A stretch of DNA of 11,539 nt from Spirogloea muscicola (lineage: Eukaryota; Streptophyta; Zygnematophyceae; Spirogloeales; Spirogloeaceae): contig WELB01000074.1 of assembly GCA_009602725.1 (NCBI GenBank), positions 596,897 to 608,435 on the forward strand, written 5' to 3'. Below, piece by piece: positions 1 to 7,700 of the stretch. The stretch's first letter is position 1. Each line of letters opens with the position of its first letter. A model generated the notes under the pieces. The model saw only the letters and a list, made by a program, of their open reading frames with translations, had not been told where the DNA came from and searched no databases. Both the position numbers and the translations under genes were made by a program.

Positions 1-1799
1 CTGGTCCTGCTGCGGGCTCCGCGGCGGAGCCACGGCGCGTGCCACGCGGTGTGCCGGCGCTGGCGCGCACTGCTGGGCGGTGACGCCTACACCGCCGACC
101 GCGCCGCCGCCGGTGCCGTCGAGCCGTGGCTCTACGTGCTCGCCATGCACAAGGCCACACGCGCCGGCCGCTGGGCCGCCTTCGACCCCGCCGCAGGGTG
201 AGTGCTTCCGACAACTTGACACTCAGTTAGATTGACAGTCACTTAAAGTGTCCTTAATTAGCATAAGAATATGCATAAAACGCTTAGTTGACACAGTACT
301 GCTGCCGGCGGCCTTAGCCTCTGTGTGACATCTGATGGTGCTGCAATGCACCGCCGCCACCGCACCGCGTGCAGGAAGTGGCATGGCATTGCCGCGCCAC
401 CGGGCCCCGCAGGCAGCACCATCGGCGGCGCAGCCGCCGCGCTCGGCGGGATGCTCTACTTCGGAGGCGGCGTTGCGGCCAAGGTGTTCTCCAACCTCGT
501 GCACAGGTCGTTGCTCCACTATGGCCGCCGAGCAGCGCTCCGGCTCCTCAGTCTTGCCGGAACAACTTCTCGCCAAGGGGCGGCGCTGATGATGGCCACG
601 GCCGCTGTCGGTGCCGCGCAGGTACGACCCGCGGTCCAACACGTGGGCGCCGGTGGCGAGCATGCCCGGCAAGCGCGCCCACTTCGCCTGTCAGGCGCTC
701 GGCGGCCGCGTCGTCGTTGCCGGCGGCAGCCCCGACGGCCTGCACGAGCTCAGCAGCGTCGAGGTGTGCCCTCAACACAACCCTGCTTGTAAACCTACCC
801 TCATGTAACCTACCCTAAACCCTAACCCTTAAACCATAAACCCGACCCAAAGCTTAGAAATGCTAGTACCTGACTCCAGGTCAAGGGTCGGGTCCGGCTA
901 ATTTTTAGCAATCTGCATAATCTCAAATCATCTAGATTAGTGCGGTGTTGCTAAGGTGTTTCCTTGAGCTCACGGTCGTCGCCGCCTCTCTTGCTGTGCA
1001 GGCGTACGATCCGGAGGTGGACAGGTGGGCCACGCTGGCGCCGCTGCCGTGCGAGATGGCATGTCGCGACTCGGCGGTGCTCGGAGACCGGCTGCACCTC
1101 ACCGAGGGTTGGCACTGGCCGTTCCACTATGCGCCACGCGGCCTCGTGCAGGGGCCTCCTGCCAGTGCCGCCGCGCCCGCACTAGCAACAGCCACCGCGG
1201 CGGCTGCCTGGGTTCGCATGCCACCACGCATGAACGACGAGTGGACTGGCTTCAGCGCCGTATGCGGCGGCAGGCTCTACGTCGTCGAGCAGCCCGTCGT
1301 TATCTCTCCCAGGTCTGCAGCCTCTACTCCTTCCGGCGGGCTCTTGGATATTGACATCGAACCCCGTTTGACATCACCACTTGCGCACGTGGTTAGTGGC
1401 CATGCCAGGCCTAGTAGAGGACTCGCAGCACAACTCGCTGGACCCAAATCCTAGTAGGTTACCTTACTTAGTCATTAATCTGCTTTGCCTATTGTCATGT
1501 GACTGTGTCCATGCAGGGCAAGCTTGCCGGCGTCTCGGTACTGGCTCAAGGTCTACGATCCCGACGCGGACGCCTGGCACATGCTCGCCGGCCCGCCGGT
1601 GCCGGCAGAAGGGACGCCTCCCACGGCCGTCACAGTGCTCGGAGACGCCATCGTTGTCGTGGGCTGGCGCCTGCAGCTTGCCATTGGCACATTGACCGGC
1701 GCCACGGCGACCGGCGGCGCTGTCAGCTGGCGCTGCCACGATGCCCCTCCGGGCACCCAGGACCACGTCCTAGTCGCACGTGCTGTGCTGACCATCTAG
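1..1799 (+). CDS. F-box/kelch-repeat protein, 5' partial, 5 exons visible
   Basis: Exons: <1-197, 375-506, 622-763, 1002-1312, 1517-1799 (stop TAG 1797-1799). They join in one frame to 354 residues, and every junction is GT-AG with matching phase. The first residues show the end of an F-box (VCRRWRALLGG), followed by WLYVLAMHK and then W-AFDPAAGKW, the linker seen in plant F-box/kelch proteins. Kelch-like blades follow: LGGMLYFGGG in exon 2, RYDPRSNTW with ALGGRVVVAGG in exon 3, AYDPEVDRW in exon 4, CGGRLYVVEQ, and KVYDPDADAW in exon 5. Family knowledge: the F-box binds SKP1 within an SCF E3 ubiquitin ligase and the kelch propeller recruits the substrate. The substrate cannot be told from the sequence. 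Only the F-box N-terminus lies outside the window. The family call is firm; the exact ends of exons 4 and 5 are slightly less certain because that loop is variable. Confidence 0.87.
789..843 (+). repeat. Degenerate telomere-like repeat inside intron 3 of the F-box/kelch gene
   Basis: CCCTAAA (813-819) is followed directly by CCCTAA (820-825), then CCCTTAAA and more distant variants up to 843. Just upstream, GTAAACCTACCCT (789-801) and GTAACCTACCCT (805-816) form an imperfect direct repeat. The tract includes AAACCCTAA, the plant telo-box core. It lies wholly within the 764-1001 intron. It could be an insertion left by telomere-associated break repair, a regulatory telo-box, or drift of a C-rich repeat; the sequence alone does not decide. 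Confidence 0.7.
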
Positions 1800-1846
1800 G
1801 GCGTGCCAGGCTTTATGCACTCAGAGTAGTACATTGAAGTCTAGTC

Positions 1847-1852
1847 AATAAA
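1847..1852 (+). terminator. Possible polyadenylation signal AATAAA
   Basis: AATAAA lies 48 bases after the stop codon of the F-box/kelch gene, in a locally AT-rich stretch. The spacing suits a near-upstream polyadenylation element. Many chlorophyte algae use TGTAA instead, and I see no TGTAA just downstream of this stop. A six-base motif is weak evidence on its own. Confidence 0.35.
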
Positions 1853-1923
1853 TACAATTGCATTGGCAATCTTAAATGCACCTGGACCTAGCAATGTACA
1901 GAGACTACTCGTCAGGATACCAG

Positions 1924-2094
1924 AGACTGTAGACCCTTCTTCATCAAGAGTAGAACCTTCAAGAGTAGACCAGTACTACTAGTAGTACTGATTGAAAGTA
2001 TGAGTTAGTTTCGTATAGCTAAGTATTTGGAGTACTAGTAGTAGTACTAGCACCATTCTTACTAGACTGTAGTACATCAGGAGTAGAACCTTCA
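1924..2094. repeat. Cluster of direct repeats enclosing palindromes
   Basis: Two related copies flank the cluster. Both contain AGACTGTAG followed by CATCA(A/G)GAGTAGAACCTTCA: copy 1 starts at 1924 with a few extra bases in the middle, and copy 2 covers 2064-2094. Between them, 1972-1989 (AGTACTACTAGTAGTACT) is a perfect 18-base palindrome, and 2031-2050 is a related near-palindrome built from AGTACTAG. No open frame or transposase lies inside. This may be a small non-autonomous insertion remnant or a local duplication; no target-site duplication is evident. Confidence 0.6.
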
Positions 2095-3917
2095 CAACCC
2101 AGACTGGAGGCTTGCAAGCCTTCTTGTGCGTTCTTCATCGTGCCTCTTTATGCAAGCAGCTGAGCACGACAGCTCACATGCCCACAGTCTGTGAGGACAG
2201 CATGCAGTATGGGATGCGCCGGCGCTCCTGTCAGCTACCTACTCATGCTGGGCCCGAGGATGTCGTGACATCGCTGGCACGGCTACATGCTTGCCAAGTT
2301 TGCTGGCTCCTCCTCGCAACTGTGTCAGAAGCTACACAGAAGCTAAAATTTTATGTCCAATGGCTATTCTCCATACTGTGGGCACTGATCAACCACAACC
2401 ACATGTGATCACATACATTGCAGATCTGGCAAGTGCATGATGCAGACCTCTGACAGCAGTGCAGCCAGCTGTAGCACTTTTGATGCCAGCCTAAGCAGAG
2501 ATGTGGATAAAGTACAGGATGACTGCAAATGTTAAGTTGTTGATTGAGATGGCCTCCAGCGCACTGTTTACTGCAACAGCAGGCCAACGAGGGCACCAGG
2601 GGTGATGCACTGCAACGTTTGCCCCTTATGCATCTGGGAGTACTCTTCTATCTGCATAACCAGTTTATCAAGATTTAAAGTTCTCAGAAGAGGGTGTTGT
2701 GGCCGCAGCTCTACAAAGCCTTGACGTACATCAAGTAGCATGACCATGGATGAGGTGGTGTACACTCTGCAGAAAAGGGCAAGTGGGCTTGTGCAGGAGG
2801 AGCGTAGAGGCTGTCCTCCCTCTCCCTTACAGTAACTTGGGGTCTAAGGTCTGGCGGGGTGGTGGGAGCACACTACAACTGCGTGGAGAGTTGGCGCAAC
2901 GGAAGACAAGTAAGCCATGCTCAGGATTCGTCGCAACAGACCAAAGACGTGAAAGATCGCAACATTAGTTGTGGATCTATACATCAGAAGACAGCCTCGG
3001 CTTCAACCACCGTCTTGACAGCTGCATATTAGGTGGCTGACCTGGTCCGACACATTTGCCCAAAATGAGGGATGCCTTCTTCACGAAATTGATTGAACAT
3101 TCTCATTACTGATGACGGTAAGCATTCCATCGTCAGTAACTTACGCAGCAGTCAAACTAAGACAGACTGACGACCTGCTCTTAGACATCAGTTGCCCTTA
3201 TAGATCATTGTCAAGATCCTCCATACCTAGGCTAAGCACCCATTATCAAGTCCACCTACTGCACGATGTATGAGCAGATTCTGGTGCCATCAGCAGTGCT
3301 GCTTAAGGACGTTGTGCTGCAGCTTACAGAGGGCTGCAAGGAGATGTTGAGTACTTTGTAGTCCGTCCATGATCTTCTTTATCTACTTTAGGGAACACTA
3401 GCAAGTCTGGCCTCTAACTTCAAGCCGACAACCTGACCAACCAGAACTGAAATGCAATGTCTGAGGATGCACCACGCTTGATTGCAAGCCGCTCGCCAAG
3501 ATCGTGGCAGCTCCTTTCTGGCCATGCAAAACCGGGAGCGCCAGCAGCACCTGGCTGCTCTAGTGCTCCTCAGCACACACTCTATGACTTCTGTCAGCTA
3601 CTTGTACAACGCGTCAGTGTAAGGGCTCCAACAGCACCGCATGCAAGCCACGATCGCGGCCAACGAACATGCTAGCCTTCCTTGCAGCAGTCGTGCTTCA
3701 GGTTGAGCAGGTAGAATAGTTATACCCATCTCCGACCAGGTCCCTCATGATCCAGCTATTAGCTCATCGGAGAGAAGCAGAGCTCCAAAGGGCCCTTCCA
3801 TACTGTGAAACCGGAAAGGCTAGAGAACGGGTGATGGTTTCGAAGGCCTCTCACAGCCATTGCCTACACTGTAAGAGCTGCTTCTGCTGCTAAGCAGAAG
3901 AAGTGAGCTCTGCCTAA

Positions 3918-3935
3918 GGGGGGGCGGGGGCTGGG
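3918..3935 (+). other. G-run with quadruplex potential
   Basis: Seven Gs, C, five Gs, CT, then GGG. The runs satisfy the simple G3-loop-G3 pattern for a four-tract quadruplex on the plus strand. It is intergenic, about 850 bases upstream of the probable SET gene start. Confidence 0.4.
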
Positions 3936-4146
3936 CAAAGCCAGCCCAGAGAGAAGGCGCGCGGTGCGAATGAAATTGAAAGGGAGGCCAATTCTAGCCT
4001 TACAAATGTCCTATTAACGGGGTAATGAGCTGGCTAAGGGGGACACTAGTATCCCCGAGTGAGCACATGCATGTCTGACAAGCTAAGCTGAGGAGCCAAA
4101 CCACCACCACGGAAGCCATTAGCCTGGAAGCAAGCGCGGCCAGATC

Positions 4147-4176
4147 AACTGGGCTAATGGGCTAACTGGGCTAATG
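4147..4176 (+). repeat. 17-base tandem repeat, about 1.8 copies
   Basis: AACTGGGCTAATGGGCT at 4147-4163 is followed immediately by AACTGGGCTAATG at 4164-4176. GGGCTAA also recurs within the unit. It is a small local duplication in the intergenic region with no visible function. Confidence 0.7.
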
Positions 4177-4284
4177 CACGCCCAGCACGCTGGTGTATCG
4201 CGAGTGCCTGGGAGCTCTGTAGACTCAATGATAGCCGCATTCTATAGCATGCAACGATGGCTTGCGGGTCGCTAGAATGCCCTA

Positions 4285-4320
4285 AGCTACCAGCCAAGCT
4301 TCCAGCCAAGCTACCAGCCC
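4285..4320 (+). repeat. 12-base tandem repeat, three copies
   Basis: Three adjacent units: AGCTACCAGCCA, AGCTTCCAGCCA and AGCTACCAGCCC, differing at single positions. On the minus strand it reads as a repeated AGSL peptide within a long open frame, but that frame looks like a compositional artefact rather than a gene. Confidence 0.75.
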
Positions 4321-4421
4321 AGAATGGATAAGACTCTTCCAGTAGAGGACGATGGCTGTAATTGACCAACAAAACCGAGACGTTCGGTAACCACGAGTCA
4401 GCACGTAGACGTTGCCAACTG

Positions 4422-4455
4422 GGCGGGCAGCTGGGGATCACGGCGGGCAGCTGGG
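4422..4455 (+). repeat. Two copies of a 14-base GC-rich repeat
   Basis: GGCGGGCAGCTGGG occurs at 4422-4435 and again at 4442-4455, a 20-base spacing. CAGCTG within it is an E-box-type palindrome. The position, about 310-345 bases upstream of the probable SET gene start, allows a promoter role, but nothing else supports one. Confidence 0.55.
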
Positions 4456-4546
4456 AGGAATTTCCCAAGCGTTGCCCGCGCCGCTGCCCGCGGCCGGCAA
4501 AAGTCGGCGGGCCGGCTGCAGACGGCGGGTGGCAAGGGGCCCGGTA

Positions 4547-4613
4547 AGGGAGAGGGAGGGAGCAGGCGAGGTACCTGGCAACGGACTGAACAGGCGGCGG
4601 GGAGGGAGGGAGG
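4547..4613 (+). other. G-rich stretch upstream of the SET gene
   Basis: Repeated GGG and GGGA runs (near 4548-4560 and 4599-4613) make the plus strand strongly G-rich; the second run, GGGGAGGGAGGGAGG, is close to a quadruplex pattern. It lies just before the TATA-like site, in what should be the promoter-proximal region. Confidence 0.35.
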
Positions 4614-4631
4614 CTTATCCACATCTAGCCG

Positions 4632-4639
4632 TATTATAT
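4632..4639 (+). promoter_or_regulatory. TATA-like element
   Basis: TATTATAT sits in a short AT-rich island between GC-rich blocks, about 130 bases before the probable start codon at 4767. With a start site about 30 bases downstream it would leave a leader of roughly 100 bases. This rests on position and composition only. Confidence 0.3.
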
Positions 4640-4722
4640 CGAGGCTTTAGCGAACGATTACTTGCTAACTATTGGTGTTGACCAGAGCTCGGGCCAGGGC
4701 CCGCCTCGGCGCGCCGCAGTCT

Positions 4723-4766
4723 CCGCCGCCGCCGCCGCTTCCGCCAGCGCCGCCGCCGCCGCCGCC
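4723..4766 (+). repeat. CCG/GCC microsatellite in the presumed leader of the SET gene
   Basis: Imperfect CCG/GCC triplets run almost unbroken up to the ambiguous position 4768. If translated from further upstream they would give polyalanine, but no ATG precedes them in frame nearby, so a 5' untranslated position is more likely. Such repeats are prone to sequencing and assembly errors, which probably explains the neighbouring N. Confidence 0.6.
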
Positions 4767-7700
4767 ANGCCGACGGCCTCGCTGCGGCGGCGGGTGAGAC
4801 GGCCGCGACGCCCGAGACCGCCGCCGCCAGGCCCGCCGCTTCTCGCGGACGACCCTTAGGGTCTAGGATTGGGGCTTAGGGTTAGGGTTTAGGCTCGGCC
4901 GCTGGCGGCCGGGCCGCGGGCGGCCGGGCCGCGTAGCTTCCCAGCCTGACATGATGGCAGCCATCCCGCTCCGGCGCCAGAGTCCGGCATCGCCTCCGGC
5001 GCGCATCCCGGCTACGACGGCGGCGCCGCGCCGTCAGCCGACGTCGGCTTCAACGCCGCCGCTGACGAGGCGCCGGTGGCGGACGAGGAGGACGACTCCC
5101 CGGAGCAGGCCATGGCCGAGTTCCTCGACTGGCTGCAAGCCAATGGCGTGCTCGGCGTCGACCCCGCCACCGCCAAGCTCAAGGTCGCTGCCGCCGCCGC
5201 TCCCGCCGCTCCAACTGCCGGTGGGAGTCTCAACAGCTTTCAATCAATTATTTTAATCTTGGTAGTATAGTTCCTCTATTCTCATAATTGTGCGTTATTG
5301 TGTGCGCCTTGGGCAGGTCGTCTCGATGCCCGGGACGGCGCCGAGCGAGGAGGAGGTGTCGGCTGCGGCCAAGGAGGGCCGGCGGCTCCTCAAGCGCGGC
5401 CGCGCTGAGTTCGGCGTCTACGCAAGTGAGCTGCCGGCGCAGACCTCCCACAGCCCTACGCCGGCGCTTTCCTGCTGATGGCGAGAAACATTGTTCCTTA
5501 TGGAGCTCGAGTGACCAACCACTTTTCATGCAAGTCTTCAGTAAGCGCGTGATGGCGGACACTGGCACCAGAACACTTGTCCTATCTCGCCGTGCTAAGC
5601 TATGGAGACTTTGGTAGATGCATTTGTAGTGTGCTGCAGAGGGCGTTCGCTCAATGGCTTCGTGTTGCTGCTGACAACTGCGGCCAGGATGCCTCTGTTG
5701 GTTGGGCTTTGCGCAGCCCAGAATGTGACTAAAGGCGAGACGCTGATCAGCATACCACGGCACATGTGGATCTCCAACAACCACACGGGTCTGCTGAACC
5801 TACCATGCTGCTGCGTCACTGCCAGCTGCCGGTCTGACTCTCGACTTGGCGCCATCGTCCTTACAGTACGTCGGCCCGTCACCAACAGTCACAGCTCATC
5901 ATTGTATCTGACAATCTGGCTGGCTGTTGTGCTTGGCTGCTGCACACGCAGCAAATGATCTGATCCCCTACCAGGACGCATCGACGGATGTCATCCTTGC
6001 CTGTTGGGTGCTGCGTGAGCGCGCCAAGGGCAATGCATCGTTTTGGGCGCCATACATCCGTATCTTGCCCCGCACCTTCAATGTGCCATTTTACTTTGAT
6101 GAAGAAACGCGTGAGCAGATTGACTACAAGCCAATGTTCAAGAAGGTGTGTCAGCGGAACTCCAGCTACTGCTATGCCATATCTGATTGATTGTTACCTG
6201 GCAGATAAGGACTGCTGAAAGGTCAGCTCTTAGTCTTGGCTGATGGACTAAGTTTGTAGAAGTCAGACCCAAGTCCAGGTCGCAGTCCTGAATTATTTCC
6301 TGCCACCTTCTCTATCGTGTCGGGCAACGTGGCGATACAGCCTCCCATAAGGTCTGGTCCTGCGAACCTCCCTTGATCTGGCCGCCATGTGTATGACACT
6401 GTGCACTGTGGGCGTCCAGATTGAGGACCGCCTCGTTTATGTGGACTACGTGTTTGAGCATGCTTCACGCGAGTCAGTTGCGAACGCCACCAAGGAGGAG
6501 ATAAAGTGGGCGTTGACTGCCGTGTGGACTCGCAACTTCGGTGTGAGCTTCTCAGGGGACACCACGCCTAGGGCCGAGGATGACAGCGCTCTTGATGGTC
6601 ACTCAAACAACACACAAGTAGGCGCAGCTTCAATGGTCGAAAACGCGATCTCTGATGTTGGAGCGGGTGTGATGGAAGCAGCCGCAACAGCTGCAGAGCC
6701 ACTGCAGGAAACGCTTGCCAGCGGCGGAGCGGAGGTTGGTGGAGGCACACTTACCCCTGAGGGCGATCCAGAGGTCGTGATGGAGGTGGATCTGACCACA
6801 ACAACTGAAGGTGCAGAGGAGGGCGAGGAAGGGGACGACGGTGAGGAGGAAGAGGAGGTCGAGGAGGAGGCAGAGGGGGAGGAGGAGGAGGATGATGCGA
6901 ACTCGCTTGCCATGCTACTGCTCTTCTTCGACCTTCTGAACCACAACTATGAGTACCAGGCTGTCTGGCAGGTGGGTGCTGCAAGACTGAGCAAGCTCCC
7001 TGCATAACCTCCGTACTTGTCTTCCTATGCACCTGTCTCCCTCTACACATCCAAAGATCTAGATCCAAGCCTCAAGACTGTTGGCCCTCAATCGCGTGCA
7101 ATCATCCTCAACTGAAGAAGATTTGGTGTCCTCAATGCTCCAGCCCTGAGCACAGCTGATTTTAGGGACACCATAGAACGGGTACTCAATAGGACGGCTC
7201 TATGTCAAGCAATGCTTTCCTGGCCTGATGGCACTGCCATGAGCCCTGCCTGTTATACAGGACTGGGGCTCACCTTTGGAGCTGAGGCTGCAAAAAGAAC
7301 TGCTAGAGCAGCCTAATTAGCAGCAGTTATCTGAGATGTAGTGTCAGTGTTGCCCCCACAATGCTGCTAGAAAGAGACCTTTGTGACCCTCACTCTTGGT
7401 GGCCAGTCCACTGCAGCCGCGGACACTGCGTACCTGAACTTATCGGCGGGCAGCGCGCTCGTAGAGGGCCAGGAGGTATATGACTTTTACGGCTCCGGCG
7501 ACGATGACCGCTTCTTCATGGACTATGGCTTCGTCCCCGGTGCGCAGCCTGGACTCTGAGCTCTTGTCCTCCTGACTGCTCTTCACACACTCAAGACCTT
7601 CAGATTGCGTCTCGTGTGGCCTGGTATGTCACCGGGGCTGGAATCGTCTGCATCGTCCAAGTTCCAGCATGTGCTGCCATCAAAGCACCATGGCGCGCTC

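Larger units (their letters stand above)
1853..4630. other. Long intergenic region without a convincing gene
   Basis: No open frame here shows recognised domains, and no chain of exons with consistent phase could be built on either strand. Between about 2250 and 3890 many short open stretches look protein-like on the plus strand (for example 2583-2675, 2672-2740, 2740-2832, 3236-3358, 3482-3619, 3741-3890). They lie in shifting frames with stops between them, and their lengths do not exceed what chance allows. A 65-codon minus-strand frame at 2568-2765, preceded by a pyrimidine-rich tract ending in TTTTCTGCAG, competes with the plus-strand reading. A decayed gene is possible but unproven. The right part (about 3900-4630) holds G-rich runs and short tandem repeats, listed separately, and probably the upstream region of the SET gene. 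Confidence 0.5.

Noticed and set aside
223-672. 149-codon minus-strand frame over exons 2 and 3 of the F-box/kelch gene
   Set aside because: It is an antisense shadow of GC-rich coding sequence; the plus-strand kelch motifs and phase-matched introns explain the region.
813-833. True chromosome end at the CCCTAAA tract
   Set aside because: The units are few and degenerate and lie inside an intron flanked by in-frame exons of one gene, so this is an interstitial tract and not a telomere.
2568-2765. 65-codon minus-strand open frame preceded by an acceptor-like TTTTCTGCAG
   Set aside because: No upstream exon in compatible phase and no known motif. It overlaps competing plus-strand open stretches, so neither strand is convincing as a gene.
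4154-4624. 156-codon minus-strand open frame
   Set aside because: It is rich in Pro, Ser, Ala and Leu because of the GC-rich and 12-base repeats it crosses. It has no domain, no exon partners, and lies where the promoter of the SET gene is expected.
4662-4859. Polyalanine/proline-rich 65-codon frame as an independent small gene
   Set aside because: It has no ATG unless N is T, and it reads through a strong GTGAGA donor into intron 1; it is better explained as leader, first exon and intron of the SET gene.
7158-7313. 52-codon open stretch inside intron 6 of the SET gene, in the same frame as the flanking exons
   Set aside because: No suitable donor follows it, and the exon 6 to exon 7 join already reproduces the expected SET spacing from NHN to the YDFYG motif. 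Its length is within chance for a 435-base intron.
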